Below are positions 49,065 to 57,297 of a stretch of DNA of 64,000 nucleotides, piece by piece. Source of the DNA: an uncultured Ignavibacteria bacterium (lineage in GTDB: Bacteria; Bacteroidota; Ignavibacteria; Tepidaquicellales; OLB5); contig CALMYL010000023.1 of assembly GCA_937873695.1 (NCBI GenBank), positions 124,001 through 188,000 of the forward strand, in the 5' to 3' direction. The notes below the pieces were generated by a model. That model ran no database searches, was not told the DNA's origin, and worked only from the letters and a program-made list of their open reading frames with translations. Position 1 is the stretch's first letter, and the number at the start of each line of letters is the position of its first letter. The position numbers were made by a program, and so were the translations under genes.

Positions 49065-50192
49065 TTGCGGGAGATAAGAAAAATACTTTTTCTGGCTGAA
49101 GGCCAGATGGGAGATTCTATTGTTTTAACTCCCGCGCTTAAAGCGGCAAAGGAATCTTTGCCGGGTGTTAACATTACCATCCTGCTTTTTCACCGCAGGA
49201 AATATATCAATAATAGTTCAACAGGCAATCCTTATATAGAACTCACAAATTTCAGCGGCACGGCGGAGGTCTTTAAGAATAACCCTGATGCAGATACAGT
49301 GCTTGAACTTGACCGCAAGGCAATGCGCAGTCTTAAAGGGTTTGCAAGGCTCAATGCGGAATGGAACTGTATAAAATATCTCAGGAAACAGAATTATGAC
49401 GCCGTGATTTCAACTTTTCCGCAGAACAGGTTTGTGATATGGTCATTTTTTGCGGGAATAAAAAAACGCATAGGCGAAAAAAGCCAGCAGTTTGGATTCC
49501 TGTTAACAGATAAGCCTGCGATAAAACGAAGTGATTCCGGAGTGCTTAATTATTTCTGTGACCTGCTGAAGCCCCTTGGGGTAACTGCAAAAAGTAAAGA
49601 AACATATTATCATATTCCGGATAATGAAATCATAAACGCAATAAATATTCTTGATGAATTAAAAATCAACCGGAACAAAAAGCTTCTTATCATTCACCCG
49701 GGTGCAAGTGATAAAGACAGGCAGCTTCCGCCTGAAATGATGGCTGAATTGGTTAATATGCTGCGGATCAAAAACGAATTGCAGATCCTGTTTACATATA
49801 GTGAGTATGATGAAGGCTATATGAACTCACTTCAGGAAATGTTTAAGGATAAATTATCCGCAGTAAAGACTGATACAATTGCCGGCCTTGCAGGCATTCT
49901 GAAAACAGCCGATGCTGTGCTGGTGCATAATTCCGGTCCGCGGCATCTGGCCGCCGCCATAGGCGTTAAAACCATAGGGCTGCTGGAAAAGCACGATGAT
50001 ATTATGTGGAAGATCTATGATGATGAAAATATCCACGCTATTGTTCAGTCAAATAAAAACTGTTCATTGTGTGGAAAAGGTAAATGCGGCGGATTTATAC
50101 CTGATAACGCAAAATTCGGCGCAAAATGCATGCATGATATTGATATAAATGAAATTAATTCATCAATAGTAAGAATCATCAATAATCCTTAA
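49065..50192 (+). CDS. glycosyltransferase family 9 (heptosyltransferase-like)
   Basis: 375 residues. The N-terminal Rossmann part starts ILFLAEGQMGDSIVLTPALK, as in ADP-heptose:LPS heptosyltransferases. The C-terminal part has IIHPGASDKDRQLPPEM and then TADAVLVHNSGPRHLAAAIG, the nucleotide-sugar site of GT9. A Cys-rich segment (NCSLCGKGKCGG) near residue 340 is a common late feature of the family. It should add a heptose or related sugar to LPS core in the cytoplasm. The start is TTG 49065, since no ATG fits the fold. Confidence 0.88.
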   Translation: MREIRKILFLAEGQMGDSIVLTPALKAAKESLPGVNITILLFHRRKYINNSSTGNPYIELTNFSGTAEVFKNNPDADTVLELDRKAMRSLKGFARLNAEWNCIKYLRKQNYDAVISTFPQNRFVIWSFFAGIKKRIGEKSQQFGFLLTDKPAIKRSDSGVLNYFCDLLKPLGVTAKSKETYYHIPDNEIINAINILDELKINRNKKLLIIHPGASDKDRQLPPEMMAELVNMLRIKNELQILFTYSEYDEGYMNSLQEMFKDKLSAVKTDTIAGLAGILKTADAVLVHNSGPRHLAAAIGVKTIGLLEKHDDIMWKIYDDENIHAIVQSNKNCSLCGKGKCGGFIPDNAKFGAKCMHDIDINEINSSIVRIINNP

Positions 50193-50201
50193 ATTTGCCT
50201 T

Positions 50202-50675
50202 ATGATGAAGCAGATAATTCAATACCTCATATTAATTCTATTTATTACGAATATGGCAGAATCACAGGAAAAAAGCCCGATGCAGAAACTTTTGTGGATT
50301 GTTGATAACTGGGTTTCAGCAGAAGGCGATGAAAGCAGAAGTTTTGAAGAGTGGAAAATTACAAATGAAAATTTATATGAAGGTTCTTCTAAAACAATCA
50401 AAAATGGTGAAGTAACTTTCAGCGAAGTGCTTAAGCTGGAAAATACCCCTGAAGGGATATATTACGTAGCCGATGTGCCTCATAATCCTGCCCCGGTCAG
50501 ATTTCTTTTAACAGCCGTAACTGATACAAGCGCCGTATTTGAAAATCAGGAACATGACTTTCCTAAAAGAATTACTTACCAGCAGGAAAATGGTAACCTT
50601 CATGCATTTATTGAAGGACCCGGTAAAGATGGTAATACAAAAAAGATAGATTTTTATTTTAACAAAATGAGGTAA
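50202..50675 (+). CDS. DUF6265-like exported protein
   Basis: 157 residues with a signal peptide (MMKQIIQYLILILFITNMAES). The mature part is a lipocalin-like single domain: LWIVDNWVSAEGDESRSFEEW, GVSS-like SKTIKNGEVTFSEVL, and the strand pattern FENQEHDFPKRITYQQ, typical of DUF6265 proteins. The function is not known; a hydrophobic-ligand barrel is plausible. It lies between the GT9 and MscS genes with gaps of only 9 and 13 bp. Confidence 0.75.
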   Translation: MMKQIIQYLILILFITNMAESQEKSPMQKLLWIVDNWVSAEGDESRSFEEWKITNENLYEGSSKTIKNGEVTFSEVLKLENTPEGIYYVADVPHNPAPVRFLLTAVTDTSAVFENQEHDFPKRITYQQENGNLHAFIEGPGKDGNTKKIDFYFNKMR

Positions 50676-50688
50676 CTGAAAAATACTG

Positions 50689-51504
50689 ATGCTAGATAAA
50701 CACTCCATAGAAGTACTCACAGAAAAGATAATTGAATACCTGCCAAAACTTGCACTGGCATTGATAACGCTTGTTATAGGGTTGTACCTGATAAAGCTGT
50801 TTATAAAATTCCTTGGTAAAGTAATGGAATCAAGGAAAGTTGATGAATCGCTGCGCCCGTTCTTCAAAACTATAGCTTCGATAATTTTAAAAGTACTACT
50901 GCTTATCAGCGTAATGGGAATGATAGGCATAGAAATGACATCATTCATTGCACTGCTTGGCGCAGTAGGAATATCGCTTGGCATGGCGCTATCAGGCTCA
51001 TTGCAGCATTTTGCAGGAGGCGTGTTACTGTTAATTTATAAGCCTTTCAGCAAAGGTGATTTCATAGAGGCACAGGGACACAAAGGAACTGTACGTGAGT
51101 TGAGAATATTTAATACTGTAATAAATACTCTGGAAAACAAAGTTGTGTTTATTCCTAACGGGCCTCTTTCTACAGGTACAATAGTAAATTATACCCTTGA
51201 ACCAACCCGCAGAATAGATACGGTTTTTTCTATCAGCTACACTGATGATATTAAAAAAGCAATCAACATTATTCAGAAAGTAACAGATTCAAATCCAAAG
51301 ATACTTAAAGACCCGGAGGTAGTTATCGGCGTTAAGCAGCTTTCAGCAAGCTCGGTTGATATTGAATCAAGAGTATGGGTGAATACAGTTGACCTTGTTG
51401 AACTTGGATTTTTTATGAACGAAGCTGTAAAAAATGAATTTGATAAAAACGGCATAACTATTCCTTTCCCGCAAATGGATGTTAATCTGAAGAAAACTGA
51501 TTAA
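50689..51504 (+). CDS. mscS: small-conductance mechanosensitive channel
   Basis: A 271-residue MscS-type protein: three membrane helices (LALALITLVIGLYLIKLF; IILKVLLLISVMGMIGIEM; the pore helix FIALLGAVGISLGMALSGSL with its Gly/Ala pattern) followed by the cytoplasmic beta domain (YKPFSKGDFIEAQGHKGTVR) and the cage region. It opens on hypo-osmotic shock to release solutes. It is in the envelope operon between DUF6265 and the O-antigen ligase. Confidence 0.95.
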   Translation: MLDKHSIEVLTEKIIEYLPKLALALITLVIGLYLIKLFIKFLGKVMESRKVDESLRPFFKTIASIILKVLLLISVMGMIGIEMTSFIALLGAVGISLGMALSGSLQHFAGGVLLLIYKPFSKGDFIEAQGHKGTVRELRIFNTVINTLENKVVFIPNGPLSTGTIVNYTLEPTRRIDTVFSISYTDDIKKAINIIQKVTDSNPKILKDPEVVIGVKQLSASSVDIESRVWVNTVDLVELGFFMNEAVKNEFDKNGITIPFPQMDVNLKKTD

Positions 51505-51509
51505 TTGAT

Positions 51510-53534
51510 ATGACAGGTAAATTTGAATGGTTATTCAGATCTGCCCGCTTCATTTACATGATCCTGCTGATTGCCGTACCGCTGATAATTACTACCTTTA
51601 CATACAACCAGTCCGCATTGCCAAAAAGCGCTTCACTGATATTTCTTTCGGCTTTGTTCCTGCTCGCAGTTCTCTCAGCGGTTTTGCTCACAGCTTTTTC
51701 TTCCCGCAAAAGAGAAAGCCAATTGGTATTTTTTGCTCTTCCGCGGATTGATATACCATTGTTTATCTTCTTAGCGGCAGCGGCAATTTCTTCATTTTTT
51801 TCAATTAACCCGTATATCAGTGTATTTGGGGAGTATCAGAGGCAGACAGGATTGATCATCTTTGTAATTTTTTTTCTTCTGTACCTTTTCAATTCATTTT
51901 TAATTTCAGATAAAAAGTACCTTTCTCTGATCATTAAGACGCTGGTTTTTACTTCATTGCCGGTTTCTGTTTATGCCGTATTGCAGCAATTGAATATTGA
52001 TCCCCTTGGCCTGCAGCCCGCAGGCGATACGCGTCCCGTATCCACTATAGGAAACGCGGTATTTACAGGCGGATATCTGGCCATGATTTTTCCGTTTGCT
52101 TTGCTGAATTTTACCGGAACAAAGAATAAGTTTTTTAAATACTCATTACCGGTAATAATTCTTTCAGGAATAGTAGTTACAAGGACAAGATCGGCTTACC
52201 TGGCTGTTACCGCAGAAGTAATTCTGATAGTTGTATTGTACCTTTGGGCCAAACGTAAAAACAGCAGACCCCAAAACCGGTTTGCGAAAAATCCCTTATT
52301 CATTATCCTTTTTTGCAGTATTTTATTAGCCGCATTCCTGGTAATCTTTCAGGAAAATATTTTTGTGCAGAGATTCTTCAGTATTTTCAGCGGCAACGGA
52401 AACCAGAGGTGGCTGATATGGCGGGATGCTTTCGGAATTCTTCCGAAGTATCCATTAACAGGTACCGGGATCGGTAATTTTGCAAATGCTTTTGCGGAAT
52501 TTTATTCAACAGAACTAAGATACGATGATGTAAACAGGTATATTGATAATGCCCATAACAATTATCTGCAAATACTCTTCACAATGGGTATCGCCGGGCT
52601 GGCTTCTTATCTTCTTCTGCTGGGTTCTGCGGCTTCAGAGTGTTTCAGAAATATGTTCAGATCGAAGGAAGTATCAGCTGATAAACGGGTGATCAGAAAT
52701 AAGATGATGTATACAGGATTATCGGCTTCGCTTGCAGGATACATGGTATATGGTTTTACTAATTTTGATGAGCTTACTATTTTAATGAATTTTTTTGTTC
52801 TGCTGCTTCTTGTTAAGGGATTTTCGGGATCTTTGAGACCTGTTAAGATCAGGCCGGGCGGACTTTCATTATCCATCATATCGATTTCGGTGCTTTGTAT
52901 TCTTTTGTTTGCAGGTTCATGCTGTGTAAAAAGCCTAGGTGACCTGAAGGCCGATATTCATTTTTTGAACGGCGAAAAACTTTTCGCCGTGAAAAAATTT
53001 AAAGAAGGGGTGAATGAAACTAATTCAGCGATAATTAAGCTGCCTGAAAATCCGCATTACAGATACAGACTTGCTTTAAATGTATACAATATGGTGCTTG
53101 AAAATAAAGCTATGCAGCAAAACTCAAAAATTGACCTGTTAACACAGGCGGCAAATGAAGTGACAAAGGCAAAGGTAAATTCCCAGAATATTAATGAATG
53201 TGACGCATTGCTTTGCCTTATATATTATTTATCCGGAAAGACAGAGGATGCCCGTCAACTTGAGAAAAAAGTTTTGGTACAGAACAATATTAATATTTTT
53301 TTCAGATTAAAGCTTGCTTATTTTTTCATAAATTCGGGTAACCTGAGCGAAGCCAGAGAGCAGCTTGATGTTGTTAAGAATTTTGGGTATAATTCTGTAC
53401 TCTATTGGTTAAGTGAGGCGCTTTATTATTATACTGCAGGAAACAGATCAGAAGTGATTTCTTACTGCAAAAAAATATTGGAAACAGATCCTCAAAATCC
53501 GGATGCATCGGAATTGATCAAAAGAGTACAGTAA
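51510..53534 (+). CDS. O-antigen ligase family membrane protein with TPR tail
   Basis: 674 residues. The first 460 contain about twelve membrane helices and the Wzy_C/O-antigen ligase hallmark around residues 330-360 (TGTGIGNFANAFAEF; YIDNAHNNYLQILF with the functional His). After a last helix (LSIISISVLCILLFAG) the C-terminal 190 residues are TPR-type repeats in the periplasm (KFKEGVNETNSAIIKLP; KKILETDPQNPDASELIK). It should join polymerised glycans to lipid A core or link glycan units. It completes the run that began at aspA. Confidence 0.88.
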   Translation: MTGKFEWLFRSARFIYMILLIAVPLIITTFTYNQSALPKSASLIFLSALFLLAVLSAVLLTAFSSRKRESQLVFFALPRIDIPLFIFLAAAAISSFFSINPYISVFGEYQRQTGLIIFVIFFLLYLFNSFLISDKKYLSLIIKTLVFTSLPVSVYAVLQQLNIDPLGLQPAGDTRPVSTIGNAVFTGGYLAMIFPFALLNFTGTKNKFFKYSLPVIILSGIVVTRTRSAYLAVTAEVILIVVLYLWAKRKNSRPQNRFAKNPLFIILFCSILLAAFLVIFQENIFVQRFFSIFSGNGNQRWLIWRDAFGILPKYPLTGTGIGNFANAFAEFYSTELRYDDVNRYIDNAHNNYLQILFTMGIAGLASYLLLLGSAASECFRNMFRSKEVSADKRVIRNKMMYTGLSASLAGYMVYGFTNFDELTILMNFFVLLLLVKGFSGSLRPVKIRPGGLSLSIISISVLCILLFAGSCCVKSLGDLKADIHFLNGEKLFAVKKFKEGVNETNSAIIKLPENPHYRYRLALNVYNMVLENKAMQQNSKIDLLTQAANEVTKAKVNSQNINECDALLCLIYYLSGKTEDARQLEKKVLVQNNINIFFRLKLAYFFINSGNLSEAREQLDVVKNFGYNSVLYWLSEALYYYTAGNRSEVISYCKKILETDPQNPDASELIKRVQ

Positions 53535-53553
53535 GCATAAAAATAATAAAACG

Positions 53554-53946
53554 GAAAGCTCATAAGCCGGATCCTGTACCGGCTCCTTAGAGGAGCCTGG
53601 GCAGCCATTTATCTGATGCAGCCTACCCTGTATCACACCGCAATTGACGGAAAAACCGTCATTGCAGATTCAGACGGGCAGCCCAAAAGTGATACTTTAC
53701 GCGGCCTTGCACTCCTGCGGGGTTTATCTTGCTGCAATTATTGCTAATTGCACGGTGGTCTCTTACACCGCCTTTTCACCTTTTCCTTACGGAGCGAACT
53801 CCGCGAGGTAGTTTGTTTTCTGTGACACTGATCCGTTACAGCAGGTTTACCCTGCTGCACCCATGCTTTCACATGGCGCATTGCCCTTGAGTGTCCGGAC
53901 TTTCCTCTCCCAACTGTTACATTGAAAGCGGCTGCCTGAGCTTTCC
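53554..53946 (-). ncRNA. rnpB: RNase P RNA
   Basis: On the minus strand the 5' part carries the universal AGGAAAGTCCGGAC (53904-53891) and the 3' part the AGGATCCGGCTTAT (about 53579-53566) with GGTAGGCTGCATCAGAT and GATAAATGGCTGCCC before it. The P1 helix closes the molecule: GGAAAGCTCA (53554-53563) with TGAGCTTTCC (53937-53946). This is a type A layout of about 393 nt. It cuts the 5' leader from tRNA precursors. It lies directly after the RNase HI gene. Confidence 0.97.
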
Positions 53947-53991
53947 TTTTATTACTCTGTTAAAGCGAAAATAACGATTAATAATTCCAGA

Positions 53992-54417
53992 TTACAGGCT
54001 ATGCCTGTTATCTATACCCATATTCGCCAGTTTATCGGCTTCTTTGTTGAGTTTTCGCTCGATGTGTTTAATTGTATGGGGGATTTTGAGTGAATTTAAT
54101 TCAGACTGTGCCTTTTTAAACAACGGCTGCAAGCCCGCATCCTTAACTTTGTATTCCAGATTTATCTGCCTTACCATTAACTGGCTATCGGCAAAAAATT
54201 CAATAAAGGTTATTTCGTGGTTCTGTTTTAATTCTTTTATTAATTCAAGGCTCTTTAATAGGGCGTTATACTCGGCTTGATTGTTGGTTGATTTGCCGGT
54301 GTATTCATTCCATGTTTTAATTATTGTACCTGTTGAATCATAAATAACAATACCGATACCGCTTTCACCCGGATTTCCGCGCGAAGCGCCATCGGTATAA
54401 ACTTTAATTTTGCTCAA
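53992..54417 (-). CDS. rnhA: ribonuclease HI-like protein
   Basis: 141 residues of the RNase H fold. The first catalytic Asp is in VYTDGASRGNPG (Asp9), the Glu in NNQAEYNALL (about residue 49), and the Asp in FFADSQLMVRQ (about residue 77); the last acidic residue lies in NKEADKLAN. It degrades RNA in RNA-DNA hybrids. Compared with E. coli RNase HI it lacks the basic handle, as do archaeal-type RNase HI proteins. It follows the zinc-ribbon gene by 15 bp and precedes rnpB. Confidence 0.93.
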   Translation of the reverse strand: MSKIKVYTDGASRGNPGESGIGIVIYDSTGTIIKTWNEYTGKSTNNQAEYNALLKSLELIKELKQNHEITFIEFFADSQLMVRQINLEYKVKDAGLQPLFKKAQSELNSLKIPHTIKHIERKLNKEADKLANMGIDNRHSL

Positions 54418-54432
54418 ATTACCGATACCCGA

Positions 54433-55164
54433 TCAAGCAGTAATGATTTCTTCAGCAATGAGTATCCTGCCGCATGATTCGCAGGTATAGAATTTATCAG
54501 CGGTGCGGATCTCAATGGTTTTTTGAGGAGGAATTGAACTGTAGCACCCCAGGCATGAACCCTTGCGCACAACTGCTACGGCTTCACCGTATTTTACGCT
54601 GCTTATCCTGTCATAATACACAAGGTCTTCTTCATCTATGGTCTTCAGAAGCTCATTGCGCTGCTCATTAAGTTCGGTTTCTTCTTCACCTGTCTGTTTT
54701 GAAAGTTCATCAAGCTCTTTCAGGTTCTGCTCAAGCTCAACGTTAACATCTTCCAATTGACCCGCAATCAGAACAAGCTCGTTTTCTATGGCTGATTTCC
54801 GCGCGGAGTTATCTTCCTTTGCGGCTTTTTCGTTCTCTTTTATTTTTGTTGTAGCGTCATCAATTTCCTTTGCAAGCGCATCGTACTCTTTGTTTGATTT
54901 TACCGCTCCCGAGCGCAGCAGCTCATCGTTCTTTTCAATCTTTTCAAGCAGGTGATTATTTTCGGTCTGCACATTGCTTTCGGAAGCCATAATTTCATCA
55001 AGCTCTGCGCGGAGTTCATTTGCGCGCCCATCCAACTGGTTTTTCTCAGAGCTCAGATCTTCTATCTTCGCGGGAATATCGCCCTTCAGGCTGATAAGCT
55101 CATGAAGTTCCCTGTCAATACGGTTCAGTTTGTAAAGCTGCAGAATTCTTTCTTTCATACTCAT
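54433..55164 (-). CDS. coiled-coil protein with C4-type zinc ribbon (zf-RING_7/CdsZ-like)
   Basis: 243 residues. Residues about 1-180 form a long helical coiled coil (ELHELISLKGDIPAKIEDL; KEIDDATTKIKENEK). The C-terminal 60 residues contain CLGCYSSIPPQ and FYTCESCGRIL, a C4 zinc ribbon. This arrangement, with an Nif3-related gene upstream and RNase HI downstream, recurs in many phyla as far as I recall. Its role is unclear; RNA or ribosome binding is suspected. Start overlaps the stop of the upstream gene (ATGA at 55161-55164). Confidence 0.88.
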   Translation of the reverse strand: MSMKERILQLYKLNRIDRELHELISLKGDIPAKIEDLSSEKNQLDGRANELRAELDEIMASESNVQTENNHLLEKIEKNDELLRSGAVKSNKEYDALAKEIDDATTKIKENEKAAKEDNSARKSAIENELVLIAGQLEDVNVELEQNLKELDELSKQTGEEETELNEQRNELLKTIDEEDLVYYDRISSVKYGEAVAVVRKGSCLGCYSSIPPQKTIEIRTADKFYTCESCGRILIAEEIITA

Positions 55165-55802
55165 ATTACTTCGAAATTAATTATGTTTTTATTTTTTCTA
55201 ATTACAATAGTTTTGGTTTTGGAAGGATTTATTTCGTACCGGGTTGTTCCGGTCAGATCTATCAGCGCGCGTTTTACGCCGGTATTCATCAGTTTTACAG
55301 GAAGCGCTGCAGCTGAGATCTTTGGGCCGGCTTTTTTTAAAATGTCTTTTATCTTTACGGCTCTTTTAAGATGAACAAGCGCTGTTTCTTTGTTTGGTCT
55401 TATATCCCTTACAATAACCGGGTATATCTCGCACGCGGGTTCTTCGTACGGGTGATTTTTGTAAACAGTATCAATTACTTTATCAAGCTCTTCCTGTTCG
55501 CAGATCATTTCCAGCCGGATCTCTTCCACCATTTCAAATCTGCCTTTTCTGCCGACCCTTGGTTTTGATGAAGCTGAACCCAGGAAAGTTCCAACTCCCT
55601 TTGTTCTGAATGAGCAAACTGAATATTTGCCAATGTTCCCCGCGCCGGCTGCCGCCATTTTGAAAGTAAGCTCATCTGCATTTTTTAAAGGAACAAATAC
55701 AATTATTTTGTATTTACGGGCGAATACCGGCGAGATGTACTTAATACTTTTAATTGCTGAAGATGGAAAATATTTTTTTGCCGTATTTGCCGCGTTATTC
55801 AT
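55161..55802 (-). CDS. stand-alone Nif3/YqfO-type PII-like insertion domain protein
   Basis: 213 residues. The central part (residues about 30-130) carries KIIVFVPLKNADELTFKMA, AGNIGKYSVCSFRTKGVGTF and VYKNHPYEEPACEIYPV, the signature of the PII/CutA-like domain inserted in bacterial Nif3 (YqfO). The metal-binding hydrolase halves that normally surround it are absent: there is no HxxxD metal motif. Residues 130-213 are a basic tail of unknown type. It is therefore a trimmed relative of Nif3 that still keeps the usual neighbour, the zinc-ribbon protein. Confidence 0.75.
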   Translation of the reverse strand: MNNAANTAKKYFPSSAIKSIKYISPVFARKYKIIVFVPLKNADELTFKMAAAGAGNIGKYSVCSFRTKGVGTFLGSASSKPRVGRKGRFEMVEEIRLEMICEQEELDKVIDTVYKNHPYEEPACEIYPVIVRDIRPNKETALVHLKRAVKIKDILKKAGPKISAAALPVKLMNTGVKRALIDLTGTTRYEINPSKTKTIVIRKNKNIINFEVI

Positions 55803-55828
55803 CTGAATTAATTATTTGAAGCTGTATA

Positions 55829-55864
55829 TAAAAAAAATGTCCCGCTTTTATATAGTCGGGACAT
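55829..55864 (-). terminator. leader terminator/attenuator before the Nif3-like gene
   Basis: Leftward: hairpin ATGTCCCG/CGGGACAT (arms 55857-55864 and 55837-55844), followed by an eight-T run, ending about 30 nt before the ATG at 55802. With the promoter upstream it would stop transcripts at about 105 nt. Confidence 0.65.
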
Positions 55865-55942
55865 CATATTCTGAATTCTAAAAAACCGGTTTTAAGCCTG
55901 AATAATATAAGAAATTTTGTTGAATTACTTATCATATTAGTA

Positions 55943-55973
55943 CAAAAATACTTTTAGTTACTTTTAAATTCAA
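55943..55973 (-). promoter_or_regulatory. Bacteroidota-type promoter, leftward
   Basis: TTG at 55973-55971, 20-bp spacer, TATTTTTG at 55950-55943. Full consensus; drives the Nif3-like, zinc-ribbon, RNase HI and perhaps rnpB transcript. Confidence 0.7.
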
Positions 55974-56007
55974 TGCAAAAGGGTATTAGGATACAGGTGT
56001 GTGGTGA

Positions 56008-56042
56008 CTAAACCTGCCAGTCTCAAAGACCTGCCAGGTTTA
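56008..56042. repeat. AAACCTGCCAG...CTGCCAGGTTT repeat
   Basis: Imperfect inverted repeat, related to 20150-20182 by the CCTGCCAGGTTT core. Lies 80 bp before the CoA-binding gene. Confidence 0.55.
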
Positions 56043-56120
56043 TGAGGAGTCTTAATCATTGTAATTTCAGAACAAAATCAGCAATTAATCTGTTTGTATC
56101 AGTAAATAAGGTAATATATT

Positions 56121-56525
56121 ATGACAATTATTGAAGAAATGCTTGAAAACACCAGAACTATTGCGGTTATTGGTGCCAAAAAAGATGAATGGGAATATGC
56201 GTACAAAGTACCTTTATATATGCAGCAGCATGATTACATGATATTTCCGGTAAACCCAAAACTTCAGGGTACTGAGCTCTTTGGGCAAAACGTTATAGAT
56301 AGAGTAAATCGTTTGATCGATCCCATTGATATGGTGCTTATCTTCCGACGACCGGAATTTATTGATGAACATGCCCTTGAGATACTGCAAATGGCACCTA
56401 AGCCAAAGTATGTATGGCTCCAGTTAGGGATATATAACGATAACGCAGCAAAGCTGCTTGAGGAGAACGGTATAAAAGTTGTGCAAAACAGGTGTATAAT
56501 GGTTGAGCATGCGGAGATGGAATAA
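56121..56525 (+). CDS. CoA-binding domain protein (YccU family)
   Basis: A 134-residue Rossmann-type CoA-binding protein: RTIAVIGAKKDEWEYAYKVP at the N-terminus, then YMIFPVNPKLQGTELFG and DMVLIFRRPEFI, ending VWLQLGIYNDNAAKLLEENG and VVQNRCIMVEHAE. Such proteins bind CoA or a related dinucleotide; the physiological role is not certain. Stands alone with AAGG upstream of the ATG. Followed by an CCTGC-type hairpin. Confidence 0.88.
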   Translation: MTIIEEMLENTRTIAVIGAKKDEWEYAYKVPLYMQQHDYMIFPVNPKLQGTELFGQNVIDRVNRLIDPIDMVLIFRRPEFIDEHALEILQMAPKPKYVWLQLGIYNDNAAKLLEENGIKVVQNRCIMVEHAEME

Positions 56526-56532
56526 AAATGTC

Positions 56533-56552
56533 ATACCTGCGAAAGCAGGTAT
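56533..56552. repeat. perfect 8-4-8 hairpin, CCTGC family
   Basis: ATACCTGC-GAAA-GCAGGTAT, seven bases after the CoA-binding gene stop. Same core, reversed loop, as 56669-56688. Confidence 0.8.
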
Positions 56553-56668
56553 CCAGACCATAAGTTATTAGTAAGCGATGAAGTTGGAAATCCATTAAAT
56601 TCGGGAAAGAGCGTTAAGAGGTTATCTTAGATTCAATCTCTAGAGAATTTTCGCAATAATTTTTTAAG

Positions 56669-56688
56669 ATTCCTGCTTTCGCAGGAAT
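56669..56688. repeat. perfect 8-4-8 hairpin, CCTGC family
   Basis: ATTCCTGC-TTTC-GCAGGAAT followed by GACAAA. A TTTTTT run before it makes it a possible minus-strand terminator as well. Confidence 0.8.
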
Positions 56689-56717
56689 GACAAAAATCTT
56701 TTGGTCAAACTAAAAAA

Positions 56718-56805
56718 AACTCATCCGGCTGCCGCCGGATTCAAACAGTTTTTCTTGCGACGCTTACTCGAATAATTTCTTAACGACATTTTTAAAAGGC
56801 CGTTT
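56718..56805. repeat. dispersed modular repeat, copy 2
   Basis: Matches 13017-13105 through AACTC, TCAAACAG and TAATTTCTTAACG to AAAAGGCCGTTT. The hairpin in the slot differs: ATCCGGC-TGCC-GCCGGAT (56723-56740) in place of the GTCACGCT hairpin. Confidence 0.8.
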
Positions 56806-56856
56806 TAGAAGCAATAGAAGCTGAAAAGGGACAACACCATTTCATTAAAAACAGAT

Positions 56857-57297
56857 TTACTCACCAGCCTGAGTCTTCGGTTTCACGCGTGATATTACAT
56901 CGGTCAGATGCAATGTTGTTTCTTTGAATGAGAAATAATATTCGTTTGATTTGAAATCAACGTATTTCTGCAGCAAATAATTTTTTACCGCGCCGTCTTT
57001 TTCGAGTGATACAAGCCATGTGCTTGGCGTAATTTCAACCACCGTTGCCCCGTTATAATTCGCGCCCATTTTATATATTTTTGTTTCAAGGAAATCACCC
57101 AGGTCTTCATCATCACTATCGCCAAGGAAATCAACAAGTATAGCGGCTGAGAATTTTTCTTCAGGAGTCAGGTTTGTATCGGCGGGGTTATCATTTTCAT
57201 CCTGCGATACTTTCTGTTGATTCTGCTGAGTCTCTTCTTTGGAGCAGCCTATTAAAAAAGTCATAAGGACTAAGAAGAAAGAAATTTTAATTGCCAT
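56857..57297 (-). CDS. lipoprotein of unknown function
   Basis: 146 residues. A clear lipoprotein signal ends LIGC (Cys18), followed by a polar Gln/Glu/Asp linker (QQNQQKVSQDENDNP). The globular part has FSAAILVDFLGDSDDEDLGD and an aromatic, strand-like C-terminal half (GATVVEITPSTWLVSLEKDG). No match to a family that I know. The ATG overlaps the last codons of the DUF262 gene (11 bases), so translation is probably coupled, though base composition of the two differs. Confidence 0.75.
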   Translation of the reverse strand: MAIKISFFLVLMTFLIGCSKEETQQNQQKVSQDENDNPADTNLTPEEKFSAAILVDFLGDSDDEDLGDFLETKIYKMGANYNGATVVEITPSTWLVSLEKDGAVKNYLLQKYVDFKSNEYYFSFKETTLHLTDVISRVKPKTQAGE

